From positions 1 to 64,000 of the forward strand of contig NZ_AUJU01000011.1 of NCBI RefSeq assembly GCF_000424385.1: a stretch of 64,000 nucleotides of DNA. The letters run 5' to 3'. Below, piece after piece: positions 16,787-24,950 of this stretch. The translations under genes were made by a program, and so were the position numbers. Origin of the DNA: Butyrivibrio sp. LC3010 (GTDB lineage Bacteria; Bacillota; Clostridia; Lachnospirales; Lachnospiraceae). The notes beneath the pieces are model-generated. The model did no database searches. It saw nothing but the letters and a program-made list of their open reading frames with translations, and was not told the origin of the DNA. Each line of letters begins with the position of its first letter. Position 1 is the first letter of the stretch.

Positions 16787-17662
16787 TTATTTACGGTCTG
16801 TAGGAACCTTGCCGCCATCTGAATAGTCATAGAAGCCGATACCTGTCTTAACACCGAGCTTCTTACCACGAACCATCTTACGAAGAAGAGGGCAAGCACG
16901 ATACTTGGAATCACCTGTCTCTTTGTAAAGAACATCCATGATAGCAAGTACGATATCAAGACCAATGTAATCACCAAGTTCAAGGGGTCCCATAGGATGA
17001 TTGCAGCCAAGCTTCATAGCTGTATCAACACCCTGGATATCTGCTACGCCTTCAGAGTATACGAAGATACCTTCGTTGATCATAGGAACAAGGATACGGT
17101 TTACTACGAAACCAGCTGCCTCATTAACCTGAACGGGAGTCTTACCAAGATCCTCAGAGATCTTCTTGATCTTCTCAACGTCTTCTTCAGGTGTGTTTGC
17201 ACCCTGGATAACCTCAACCAGCTTCATAACAGGAGCGGGATTGAAGAAGTGCATACCGATAACGGGCTTCGGAAGTCCTGCACCGATCTCTGTGATTGAA
17301 AGAGATGATGTGTTTGATGCAAAAATGCAATCAGGATTCTTAACGATGTTCTCTTCAAGTTCTTTGAAGAGGTTCTTCTTGATATCCATAACTTCAAGAG
17401 CTGCCTCTACAACGAGATCAGCATCTGTGCAGATGTCATTAAGACCTATCTGGATCTTGCCGATGATTGCATCAGCCTTAGCCTGATCGATCTTGCCCTT
17501 GGAAACCTGCTTGTCAATGCTCTTCTTAATCTTAGCAAAGCCGCCCTCAGCGAACTCTGTCTTAATGTCACAAAGATATACCTTATCTACTGTGTCTGCC
17601 TGTGCAAATGTCTGAGCGATGCCTGCACCCATTGTGCCTGCGCCAATAACTGCTACCTTCAT
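16787..17662 (-). CDS. hbd: 3-hydroxybutyryl-CoA dehydrogenase
   Basis: Reduces acetoacetyl-CoA to 3-hydroxybutyryl-CoA with NAD(P)H in the cytoplasm. The N-terminal Rossmann motif [15 protein letters not shown] is intact. The catalytic histidine lies in [20 protein letters not shown], and the C-terminal helical domain contains [14 protein letters not shown] and [16 protein letters not shown]. The length of 291 residues is typical of the monofunctional clostridial enzyme. The start is ATG with AGGAGG upstream. It is third in the butyrate operon, after thl and crt. Confidence 0.97.
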   Translation of the reverse strand: MKVAVIGAGTMGAGIAQTFAQADTVDKVYLCDIKTEFAEGGFAKIKKSIDKQVSKGKIDQAKADAIIGKIQIGLNDICTDADLVVEAALEVMDIKKNLFKELEENIVKNPDCIFASNTSSLSITEIGAGLPKPVIGMHFFNPAPVMKLVEVIQGANTPEEDVEKIKKISEDLGKTPVQVNEAAGFVVNRILVPMINEGIFVYSEGVADIQGVDTAMKLGCNHPMGPLELGDYIGLDIVLAIMDVLYKETGDSKYRACPLLRKMVRGKKLGVKTGIGFYDYSDGGKVPTDRK

Positions 17663-17778
17663 TTAAATTCCTCCTATTCTTAATCCTCATCCTCCGGAAA
17701 TATGGGCTTATACACCCATTCCGTGAAGATCAGGGACTAATGCAATTTTTTAGTTAGATGCTGTCTAAAGCGTAAATC

Positions 17779-18573
17779 TTATTTATTCTGGAAGTCTACA
17801 ACCTTAACCTTCTTCGGGTCATCCTTTTTGCGAAGGAAGTTAGCCATACCTTCACGCTGGTCTTCTGTCTCGAAGCAATCACCAAAAATCTTCTCTTCAA
17901 GTTCGATTGCCTTGTCAATATCAAGCTGAAGACCTTCATTTATAGCCTTCTTGCATGCACGTACAGCGATAGGTGCATTTGCAGCGATAGTATTAGCCAT
18001 CTTCTCAGCTGCAGGAAGAAGTTCTTCCTGTGTGTAAACTGCGTTTACAAGACCAATTCTGTAAGCCTCATCAGCCTTGATATTACGTGCTGTATATATA
18101 AGCTGCTTAGCCATGCCTGCACCAATAAGACGAGCAAGTCTCTGTGTGCCGCCGAATCCGGGAGTAATTCCAAGACCAACCTCAGGCTGACCAAACATAG
18201 CATTATCTGAACAGATACGGATATCACAGCTCATAGAGATCTCGCAGCCGCCGCCAAGAGCGAATCCGTTTACTGCAGCAATTGTAGGAATAGGGAATGT
18301 CTCAAGCTTTCTGAATACATCATTTCCCTTCTTACCAAAAGCCTCGCCTTCTGTTTTTGTAAGTGTGCTCATCTCTCCGATGTCAGCACCTGCAACAAAT
18401 GACTTTTCTCCTGCACCGGTAAGAACAAGAGCTCTTACTGTGTTCACATCAATGCTGTCAAGAGCAGCGTTAAGGTCATCAAGTACCTGGCTGTTGAGTG
18501 CATTGAGTGCTTCAGGACGGTTGATTGTAAGAACAGCAATTTTGTCCTTAACTTCAACATTTACAAATCCCAT
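17779..18573 (-). CDS. crt: 3-hydroxybutyryl-CoA dehydratase (crotonase)
   Basis: Dehydrates 3-hydroxybutyryl-CoA to crotonyl-CoA. It is an enoyl-CoA hydratase-fold protein of 264 residues. The oxyanion-hole segment FVAGADIGEM and the two catalytic glutamates, in ALGGGCEISMSCD and FGQPEVGLGI, are present, followed by FGGTQRLARLIG. The start is ATG with AGGAGG-like GGAGGC upstream. It is second in the butyrate operon. A 116-base spacer with little structure separates it from hbd. Confidence 0.97.
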   Translation of the reverse strand: MGFVNVEVKDKIAVLTINRPEALNALNSQVLDDLNAALDSIDVNTVRALVLTGAGEKSFVAGADIGEMSTLTKTEGEAFGKKGNDVFRKLETFPIPTIAAVNGFALGGGCEISMSCDIRICSDNAMFGQPEVGLGITPGFGGTQRLARLIGAGMAKQLIYTARNIKADEAYRIGLVNAVYTQEELLPAAEKMANTIAANAPIAVRACKKAINEGLQLDIDKAIELEEKIFGDCFETEDQREGMANFLRKKDDPKKVKVVDFQNK

Positions 18574-18678
18574 TTTCTTTGCCTCCTTATTTTATTTCAA
18601 TAATTAAGGTATATCAGTCCAAACTTAATCAGACCTAAATACCTTCTATTTCATACCGGGTTATTTTTATCAAGTAGA

Positions 18679-18716
18679 ACAGATAAATAAGGAAACGGAA
18701 TAATCCGTTTCCCTTT
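18679..18716 (-). terminator. Hairpin between thl and crt, possible attenuator
   Basis: GGAAACGGA and TCCGTTTCC form a 9-bp stem with a 4-base loop directly after the thl stop codon. On the minus strand it is followed by TTATTTATCTG, a poor T run. It could partly terminate, giving more thl than crt mRNA, or protect a processed thl 3' end. Confidence 0.55.
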
Positions 18717-18725
18717 TATTTTGTT

Positions 18726-19904
18726 TTAGTCTCTCTCAACGATTGTAGCGCATCCCATACCGCCGCCAATGCAAAGAGTTGCAAGACCACGCTTCTTGTC
18801 AGATCTCTGCATCTCATGAAGAAGAGTAACAAGAATACGGCATCCTGATGCTCCAACAGGGTGACCAAGTGCGATAGCACCACCGTTTACATTAAGTTTT
18901 GAAAGATCAAAGTGAAGATCCTTTCCAACTGCTACTGACTGAGCTGCGAATGCTTCGTTAGCCTCGTAGATATCGATATCATCGATAGTAAGACCTGTAC
19001 GATCAAGAACCTTCTTTGTAGCTGCAACAGGGCCAACACCCATGATTGAAGGATCAACACCGCCAAGAGCACCTGCTACCCATGTAGCCATAGGCTTAAT
19101 GCCAAGTTCCTTAGCCTTTTCTTCGCTCATAACAACGATAGCTGCTGCACCATCATTGATACCTGAAGCGTTACCTGCTGTTGTAACACCATCCTTGTTA
19201 ATAGGACGAAGCTTAGCAAGACCTTCAATAGTAGAACCCGGACGAGGACCTTCATCTGTGTCGAATACAACTGTATCCTTCTTAACCTTAACTTCTACAG
19301 GAACGATCTCATCCTTAAACTTGCCAGCCTTCTGAGCTGCCTCTGTCTTCTGCTGAGAATTAAGTGCGAACTCATCAAGCTCTTCACGAGTAAGATTCCA
19401 CTGTGCTGCAACATTGTCAGCTGTCTGAATCATGTGGTAGTCATTGAATGCATCCCAAAGTGCATCGTTTACCATACAATCCTTTAATACGCCATTATTC
19501 ATACGATAACCGAAACGAGCCTTATCAAGTGCGAAAGGAGCCATTGACATGTTCTCCATACCACCTGCTACAACGATATCAGCATTACCTGATAAAATCT
19601 TCTCAGCTGCCATGTTTACACAGTTAAGACCTGATCCACATACAACGTTGATGGTAACAGCCGGTACTTCTACAGGAAGGCCTGCTTTGATAGAAGCCTG
19701 ACGGGCAACATTCTGTCCAAGGCCTGCCTGGATAACACAGCCCATAAGAACCTCGTCAACCTGCTCCGGTTTAACTCCTGCTCTGTTAAGAGCTTCCTTA
19801 ATAACAATTGAACCAAGATCTGCTGCCGGTGTGTTTGAAAGAGCACCGCCCATCTTACCGATCGCAGTTCTGCAAGCACCTGCTAATACTACCTTCTGTG
19901 CCAT
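18726..19904 (-). CDS. thl: Acetyl-CoA acetyltransferase (thiolase)
   Basis: Condenses two acetyl-CoA to acetoacetyl-CoA, the entry step to butyrate. It has 392 residues, the usual length. The nucleophilic cysteine lies in [13 protein letters not shown], the second-site motifs are NEAFAAQS and [11 protein letters not shown], and the C-terminal catalytic cysteine lies in [10 protein letters not shown]. The start is ATG with GGAGG upstream. It is first in the operon, with a promoter about 85 bases upstream of the start codon. All intermediates up to butyryl-CoA can be made by this operon; the final butyryl-CoA to butyrate step is not encoded in the window. Confidence 0.97.
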   Translation of the reverse strand: MAQKVVLAGACRTAIGKMGGALSNTPAADLGSIVIKEALNRAGVKPEQVDEVLMGCVIQAGLGQNVARQASIKAGLPVEVPAVTINVVCGSGLNCVNMAAEKILSGNADIVVAGGMENMSMAPFALDKARFGYRMNNGVLKDCMVNDALWDAFNDYHMIQTADNVAAQWNLTREELDEFALNSQQKTEAAQKAGKFKDEIVPVEVKVKKDTVVFDTDEGPRPGSTIEGLAKLRPINKDGVTTAGNASGINDGAAAIVVMSEEKAKELGIKPMATWVAGALGGVDPSIMGVGPVAATKKVLDRTGLTIDDIDIYEANEAFAAQSVAVGKDLHFDLSKLNVNGGAIALGHPVGASGCRILVTLLHEMQRSDKKRGLATLCIGGGMGCATIVERD

Positions 19905-19985
19905 AGATGATACCTCCGTTTCGGGACTTTTGTCCGATTTTATTATATTTTTTGTTGTTTGTTATTTTTTTGTCACAACGAGTAT

Positions 19986-20027
19986 ATTATAGCATGCGTA
20001 TAAATTTCTATGCAAGAAAAAGCATAG
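19986..20027 (-). promoter_or_regulatory. Promoter of the butyrate operon with overlapping palindrome
   Basis: On the minus strand, TTGCAT (20010-20015) and TATAAT (19986-19991) are separated by 18 bases, a good sigma-A promoter. A palindrome CTATGC/GCATAG (20008-20027) overlaps the -35 element and is a possible operator. It does not match the Rex consensus TTGTTAANNNNTTAACAA, and no regulator gene is adjacent. Confidence 0.65.
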
Positions 20028-20132
20028 CAATATACCCTTTTTTTATAAATTTTTTTTAAAGATGTAAGTTTTGCACATAAAAGCAAAAGTCAATACGCAA
20101 ATTTTATTTTTATTTTATAAAATCTTAAAAAG

Positions 20133-20232
20133 TTATCCACAATTCCAAAAATCGAAATGCCCATTTTATGAGTTATACACGAAATTATCCACATTATCCA
20201 CATTTATCCACAATAACAACCATTATTCCACA
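20133..20232 (+). promoter_or_regulatory. DnaA-box cluster
   Basis: Four perfect TTATCCACA boxes lie at 20133-20141, 20185-20193, 20194-20202 and 20204-20212, all in one orientation, three of them in tandem at 9-10 base steps. Near-matches are TTATACACG (20173-20181) and TTATTCCACA (20223-20232). AT-rich DNA flanks both sides. This is the pattern of an origin or of a DnaA-titrating or DnaA-regulated site. dnaA and dnaN are not in the window. Confidence 0.75.
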
Positions 20233-20414
20233 TTCAAAATACAAACATATTTTTTGTATGACTTTCACAAAATTAAGAAAAAATAAAAGATTTCTAAACT
20301 GGCTTTTATTAAATTGCTTAATGTTATAGATAAATGATATAATTTAACTGAATATTTGGAGCAAAACTCAATTAATGACTTTCATTTCAGAGTGCTCTCC
20401 GAATAAGCCAGGAT

Positions 20415-20531
20415 CTCCTGAACTCAATATAAAAGAGTGCTGAGGAATCCTGTGTTCTGCAGGCCATGCGCCTTGCTCTGCAAGGACCGGTCCAGTATGA
20501 TTTCCGGTTTTCATAAAGGAATTCAGGAATC
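20415..20531 (+). ncRNA. Structured RNA-like element, copy 2, in the hpf leader
   Basis: Homologous to the reverse complement of 11320-11437 over about 117 nt. Hairpins are CCTG/CAGG, CCTTGC/GCAAGG and a longer GATTTCC/GGAATC stem, preceded by a weaker first stem (CTC/GAG). It ends 17 bases before the ribosome binding site of hpf, in the sense orientation, so it would form the 5' leader of that mRNA. Confidence 0.55.
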
Positions 20532-20562
20532 GAAAAATATTAACTGCAAAGGGGATGATTGC

Positions 20563-21090
20563 ATGAAATTCACAATTATTGGCAAGAACATCGATGTAAC
20601 ACCCGGACTTAGATCGGCTGTGGAGGAAAAGATCGGAAAACTCGAAAAGTACTTCACCCCTGAAACTAATGTCAACGTAACATTAACCGCTGACAAGGAC
20701 CGTCACAAGATTGAGGTGACAATACCTGTTAAAGGCAGAATAATCAGATCTGAACAGGTCAGCAGCGACATGTACGTTTCTATTGATCTTGTGGAAGAGA
20801 TCATTGAACGTCAACTCAAAAAATACAAGAGTAAACTGGTCAACAAGCACCAGACTGAAATCAGCAACTTCAAAAAAGAATATATCGACAATGAAGATTA
20901 TGATGATGAAGAGATCAAAATCGAAAGGGTTAAGAAATTCGATCTTAAGCCCATGTATGTCGAGGATGCTGCTATTCAGATGGAACTTCTTGGACATAAC
21001 TTCTTTGTATTCATCAATGCAGAGACCGATCAGCCTAATGTTGTTTACAAGAGAAAAGGCAACACATACGGTCTTATCGAGCCCGAGTAA
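20563..21090 (+). CDS. hpf: Ribosome hibernation promoting factor, long form
   Basis: Binds the 30S subunit and pairs ribosomes into inactive 100S dimers in slow growth. The start chosen is the ATG at 20563, preceded by AAAGGGG, giving 175 residues beginning MKFTIIGKNIDVTPGLRSAV. The frame is open further upstream but that part is the structured leader. Residues 1-100 are the S30AE ribosome-binding domain, a charged linker follows, and residues about 118-175 are the dimerisation domain (MYVEDAAIQMELLGHNFFVF, then YKRKGNTYGLIEP). It is monocistronic with its own terminator. The leader carries the 117-nt structured element, so control at RNA level is possible. Confidence 0.95.
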   Translation: MKFTIIGKNIDVTPGLRSAVEEKIGKLEKYFTPETNVNVTLTADKDRHKIEVTIPVKGRIIRSEQVSSDMYVSIDLVEEIIERQLKKYKSKLVNKHQTEISNFKKEYIDNEDYDDEEIKIERVKKFDLKPMYVEDAAIQMELLGHNFFVFINAETDQPNVVYKRKGNTYGLIEPE

Positions 21091-21148
21091 ATCGATCATT
21101 TAGATTTATTACTCTTTTAAAATTTAATCGCTTTATTTTTAGTATTAA

Positions 21149-21190
21149 AAAAGCCAGATGATCAACTCATCTGGCTTTAATTTTATTAAC
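21149..21190. terminator. Bidirectional terminator between hpf and the NlpC/P60 gene
   Basis: AAAGCCAGATGA/TCATCTGGCTTT forms a 12-bp stem. T-rich tails occur on both sides, the stronger one (TTTTTTAATAC) on the minus strand. It serves two convergent genes. Confidence 0.88.
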
Positions 21191-21204
21191 TTATTTGTAA
21201 TGAA

Positions 21205-22545
21205 TTAGAATATTCTTCTAACTGAAAGCACCTGTCTGTAACCAGCATCAGAAATCTTGATACCTGTCTTAGCTGAGGATGCATGTACAATCTGTCCACC
21301 ACCGATGTAGATTCCTACGTGACCGGAATAACATACGATGTCACCGGGCTGAGCATTTGCAAGTCCATCTACTGCTGCACCAACGCTTCTGTCAGCACCA
21401 CTTGAATGAGGGAGGCTAACACCAAAGTTAGCATATACGCTCATTACAAAGCCTGAACAGTCTGTTCCGTTTGTAAGGCTTGATCCGCCATATACATAAG
21501 GATTACCAACGAACTGCTGTGCATATGATGCAACTGCAGATCCGATAGAACTTGCCTGTGTAGTATAGCTTGCTGCTGAATTGTAGCTCTTGGAAGAACT
21601 ACTGTCTGAAGACTTCTTGGTTCCCTTCTTTGCCTGAGCAAGAGCTGCAAGACGAGCCTCTTCTTCCTTCTTAAGACGGGCTTCCTCTTCTGCCTTAGAC
21701 TCAGCTTCTACGAACTCTGTAGAAAGTTCTACATAATCTCTGGATACATAACCGTCACCTTCTTCAATGCTGACCTTAACCCAGCCTTCAAGCTCTTCGG
21801 TTACGACAAGTTCATCCTCAATCGGTACAAGTCCAAGCACTTCATCATCTGTGCTGGGGCCACTTCTAACCTTAAGTGTTGTGGTAGTAACTGTAGCGAT
21901 ACGCTTGCCTACCTCCTTGGCAAGTTCAACTGCATCCTCACCTGTTACACAGTACTCACCTTTTACATATCCTTCAACAGATCCTGACTTGATCTTATAC
22001 CATCCATCAGTCTCCTCGATGAAAGTTCCTACGGAATCATCATAAAGCTTACCGATGATCTCGCCCTCTTCCTCGTTCGGGTTATCACGAACATTGACAT
22101 AATCGTTAACCTGGGCAATTACGAGAGATCTGAATCTCTCTTCCTCCTGCTGCTCTGCAGTAAGTTCTTCCTCGGAGTCTTCTGCAGGCTCTTCTGCAGT
22201 TCCATCCTCAGGCTCTCCTGTTCCGGGCTCCTCTGCAGGAATCATAGCTCCTGTAGCCTTCTGAATATCATTAAGAATGTTCTCCTGCAATGTTGAAGCA
22301 AGAGGTGTCGTCTCTGTAATAGTTACTGCAGAATCCTCTATCTCATTCTCAGCAACCTCAGTACCATTATCATCTGCAAGATTTGAAAGTGATACTGAAT
22401 CCCCTGTCAGTGCATAACTGATGCCTGCTGAAGGTAAAACACTTGTCACCTTAGATGCAGATGCATTAACACTAATACCTGTTCCTCCAACTGTTACTGC
22501 AGCTGCAACCCCCATAGCCAACAGCTGTATCGTAGTTTTTTGCAA
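21205..22545 (-). CDS. Secreted NlpC/P60 peptidoglycan endopeptidase with two SH3 domains
   Basis: Cleaves cell-wall stem peptides outside the cell. The start is taken as TTG at 22543-22545, because GGAGG lies 6 bases before it; an in-frame ATG at 22563 would put this GGAGG inside the gene. A signal peptide (about 25 residues, ending near NASA) is followed by an acidic Glu/Pro-rich spacer, two bacterial SH3 domains (about 150-205 and 220-280), a charged coiled coil with EEEARLKKEEEARLA, a Ser-rich linker and the catalytic domain over the last 110 residues. Catalytic residues, numbered from the ATG, are Cys369 (TDCSGFVMSVY), His415 (SGHVGIYIGGG) and His427. It is probably a cell-separation or wall-remodelling enzyme. 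It has no cell-wall sorting signal. Confidence 0.93.
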   Translation of the reverse strand: MQKTTIQLLAMGVAAAVTVGGTGISVNASASKVTSVLPSAGISYALTGDSVSLSNLADDNGTEVAENEIEDSAVTITETTPLASTLQENILNDIQKATGAMIPAEEPGTGEPEDGTAEEPAEDSEEELTAEQQEEERFRSLVIAQVNDYVNVRDNPNEEEGEIIGKLYDDSVGTFIEETDGWYKIKSGSVEGYVKGEYCVTGEDAVELAKEVGKRIATVTTTTLKVRSGPSTDDEVLGLVPIEDELVVTEELEGWVKVSIEEGDGYVSRDYVELSTEFVEAESKAEEEARLKKEEEARLAALAQAKKGTKKSSDSSSSKSYNSAASYTTQASSIGSAVASYAQQFVGNPYVYGGSSLTNGTDCSGFVMSVYANFGVSLPHSSGADRSVGAAVDGLANAQPGDIVCYSGHVGIYIGGGQIVHASSAKTGIKISDAGYRQVLSVRRIF

Positions 22546-22667
22546 AACGGACCTCCAAATCATTTGTTACGAATTTGTTACATCTTTTAACAATATACTC
22601 TGAACCATACAATTTGTCAACTATTCTTAAACATTTTCGCATAAAATTGGAAGGCTTAAACAAGCCA

Positions 22668-22750
22668 TTTTTGCAATTGAATGATATATTAAGTCATTTT
22701 AAAAATTGCAAAAGAGCCAGTAACCATGCGGCTTCCGGCTCTTTTCTACA
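22668..22750 (-). terminator. Two hairpins forming the trxB terminator
   Basis: AAAGAGCC (22711-22718) and GGCTCTTT (22737-22744) form a stem that on the minus strand runs into TTTTGCAATTTTT. A second palindrome, TTTTGCAATT/AATTGCAAAA, lies just beyond (22668-22710). Confidence 0.7.
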
Positions 22751-22864
22751 TCTAGTATTTATTTTATTTCAAAAACACATTATTTGGTTAATTTTATATT
22801 TCGTTTATAAAAACATATATGTATCAATTTCTTGAAACGATACCAGGTCAGTCAATATCCTTTA

Positions 22865-23800
22865 TCAGTTTTTACCAACAAGAAAATCCTGAACTGAAGT
22901 AACAGCATTTGCTCCATCTGCTACAGCTGTTACAATCTGTCTGAGGCGCTTCTTTCTTGAATCACCTGCAACAAATACGCCGGGAGTTGAAGTCTTTCCG
23001 CTCTCATCAGCAATGATATATCCTGTCTCATCCATCTGTGCAAGATCTGTGAAGCTCTCTGTAAGGGGATGAATACCAATGGCAACAAAAAGTGCATCGG
23101 TTTCAACATCTTTTGTTTCACCGCTCTTAACATTCTTAACTGTTATGGCTTTAACTTTGCTATCGCCCTTAACTTCTTCTACTACGCTGTCCCAGATAAC
23201 TTCAACATTTGGAAGTGATAATAATTCTTCCTGAAGGATTTTTGCAGCTCTGAGCTCATTTCTTCTATGAACGAGGTAAACCTTTTTGCAGCCTCTTGCA
23301 AGGAAAATAGCATCCTCGACAGCAACATCACCGCCACCGTTTACAACAGCAACCTTGTCCTTAAAGAATGCGCCGTCACAGGTTGCACAATAAGAAACAC
23401 CGCGTCCTGTAAACTCCTCTTCGCCCTTGATACCAAGCTTGTTGTGAGAAGCTCCTGTAGCAAGAAGTACAGTCTTAGTTTCGTATTCGCCCTGATCTGT
23501 GACTACTTTGAATACAGGTGTCTCTTTTTCGTTTCCTTCTTTTTCTATTAATATAGAAGAAACGCATCCTTCTGCAAATTCAGCGCCAAGCTTATCAGCA
23601 TGCTCGCGGAACTTCATACCCATATCGAATCCGTTAATACCGGGTAATCCAAGATAGTTATCTACTTCATATGTAATCAGAATCTGACCACCGCTAACGG
23701 GATCCTTCTCGACTACAAGTGTATCCAAACCTGCTCTTTTTGCATAAACTGCTGCTGAAAGCCCTGCAGGGCCTGAACCTATGATCACAAGATCTCTCAT
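22865..23800 (-). CDS. trxB: Thioredoxin reductase
   Basis: An NADPH-dependent flavoenzyme that reduces thioredoxin. The start is the ATG at 23798-23800 with AGGAGG 8 bases upstream, giving 311 residues; the longer open frame runs into the palindromic leader. The FAD motif VIIGSGPAGLSAAVYAKRAG is at the N-terminus, the redox-active CATC lies in SYCATCDGAFF, the NADP-binding motif is GGGDVAVEDAIFLA, and the C-terminal FAD motif is TPGVFVAGD. A thioredoxin gene is not adjacent. It is divergent from an SDR gene. Confidence 0.96.
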   Translation of the reverse strand: MRDLVIIGSGPAGLSAAVYAKRAGLDTLVVEKDPVSGGQILITYEVDNYLGLPGINGFDMGMKFREHADKLGAEFAEGCVSSILIEKEGNEKETPVFKVVTDQGEYETKTVLLATGASHNKLGIKGEEEFTGRGVSYCATCDGAFFKDKVAVVNGGGDVAVEDAIFLARGCKKVYLVHRRNELRAAKILQEELLSLPNVEVIWDSVVEEVKGDSKVKAITVKNVKSGETKDVETDALFVAIGIHPLTESFTDLAQMDETGYIIADESGKTSTPGVFVAGDSRKKRLRQIVTAVADGANAVTSVQDFLVGKN

Positions 23801-23819
23801 ATTTTTACCTCCTGGTTTG

Positions 23820-23904
23820 GTCCTAAGGGTGTCGCTTTTGGTAAGATGACATGAGGAGTATCCCATTCATGGGTGAATTCCTGATGTCATTGATTCCTTA
23901 GGAC
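23820..23904 (-). promoter_or_regulatory. Nested palindromic leader of trxB
   Basis: GTCCTAAGG (23820-23828) and CCTTAGGAC (23896-23904) enclose a second stem ATGACAT/ATGTCAT, then a GGA/TCC step and an inner CCCAT/ATGGG stem. The whole 85-base stretch can fold as one long hairpin directly upstream of the trxB ribosome binding site. It resembles no riboswitch class I recognise. It may be a regulatory leader or an inserted palindromic repeat. Confidence 0.5.
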
Positions 23905-24084
23905 GGTTCTCAATTTTCCATAATTTGTTTTACACTACTTTAGTTAATGTTAATTTGTTTATAATTAAATTGTATGCAATCTTTATTACACTCAAATAAT
24001 ACTCCCTATTTTCTGATTTGTAAATACCTTTTATAATAAGATTATAAATAGATGATTATTTGTTAATAACAGACGGAGTAAACT

Positions 24085-24831
24085 ATGAATTCATATGCAG
24101 GTACAGTTCTGATAACAGGCGCATCAAGAGGAATCGGCAAAGCAATAAGCGAAGCTTTTGCAAGTAAAGGCTATGACCTTTATTTATGCTGCAGGAGCAG
24201 TTACGATTCTTTATCAGCCTTTTCAGAATATCTCAAAACAAAATACGGAGTGTCTTCTCATGCATTCGCATGTGATGTTTCCGATGAAAACAGCGTACTT
24301 TCTCTTTTTGACATCATACGAAGCCTCTCTAAAAAGATGCCTGATATCGTAATAAACAACGCAGGTATCGCCTGGTATGGTCTGATCACGGACATGTCAT
24401 CGGATGAGTGGCATCGTCTCATGGGCACCAACCTTGATTCTGTATTTTATGTTTGTAAAAATGCCGTTCCTGACATGATAAGAAACGGTCACGGAAAAAT
24501 CATAAATATTTCTTCTGTCTGGGGCAACGTTGGTGCTTCATGTGAAGTAGCCTATTCCGCTTCCAAGGGCGGTGTTAATTCCTTTACAAAAGCTTTGGCA
24601 AAGGAGCTTGCTCCCAGTAATATTCAGGTAAATGCCATATCCTGCGGCGTAATTGATACCGAAATGAACAGATCACATCTCTCAGATGAAGAATTAGATG
24701 ATCTTGCATCTGAAATTCCTGCAGACAGAATAGGTTCTCCCGAGGAAGTAGCCAGCTTTGCTGTAAGCCTCGCAGAATCTCCTTCATATCTTACCGGGCA
24801 GATAATCACAATTGATGGTGGCTGGATTTAA
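24085..24831 (+). CDS. Short-chain dehydrogenase/reductase (FabG-like)
   Basis: An NAD(P)-dependent oxidoreductase of the classical SDR family with 248 residues. The cofactor motif is TGASRGIGKAI, the NNAG motif is present, and the catalytic residues are the serine in IINISSVWG and Tyr/Lys in YSASKGG. The C-terminal SPSYLTGQIITIDGGWI is typical of 3-oxoacyl-ACP reductases, so reduction of 3-oxoacyl-ACP is the best guess. No other fatty-acid synthesis genes are adjacent, and related sugar or hydroxy-acid reductases cannot be excluded. The start is ATG after a CGGAG ribosome binding site. The gene is monocistronic. Confidence 0.88.
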   Translation: MNSYAGTVLITGASRGIGKAISEAFASKGYDLYLCCRSSYDSLSAFSEYLKTKYGVSSHAFACDVSDENSVLSLFDIIRSLSKKMPDIVINNAGIAWYGLITDMSSDEWHRLMGTNLDSVFYVCKNAVPDMIRNGHGKIINISSVWGNVGASCEVAYSASKGGVNSFTKALAKELAPSNIQVNAISCGVIDTEMNRSHLSDEELDDLASEIPADRIGSPEEVASFAVSLAESPSYLTGQIITIDGGWI

Positions 24832-24916
24832 TTTATCCGCAAGTATTCTGCACATTTTTTTCACTAAATTCACCAGCAGCCACATAAGGTTAACTTCAAT
24901 GGCTCGTTATAGCATT

Positions 24917-24949
24917 TGTGGGCATCAATAAATGATGCCCACATTTTTT
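24917..24949. terminator. Terminator between the SDR gene and lgt
   Basis: TGTGGGCATCA/TGATGCCCACA forms an 11-bp stem followed on the plus strand by TTTTTT. It lies between convergent genes and can serve both. Confidence 0.88.
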
Positions 24950-24950
24950 A

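Noticed and set aside
20133..20232. Calling the DnaA-box cluster the chromosomal origin
   Set aside because: dnaA, dnaN, recF or gyr genes are not nearby. The box pattern alone does not establish an origin, so it is reported only as a cluster.
20437..20562. Longer open frame upstream of hpf that would give a 217-residue protein
   Set aside because: It reads through the structured 117-nt element. The ATG at 20563 has a proper ribosome binding site and gives the exact family N-terminus.
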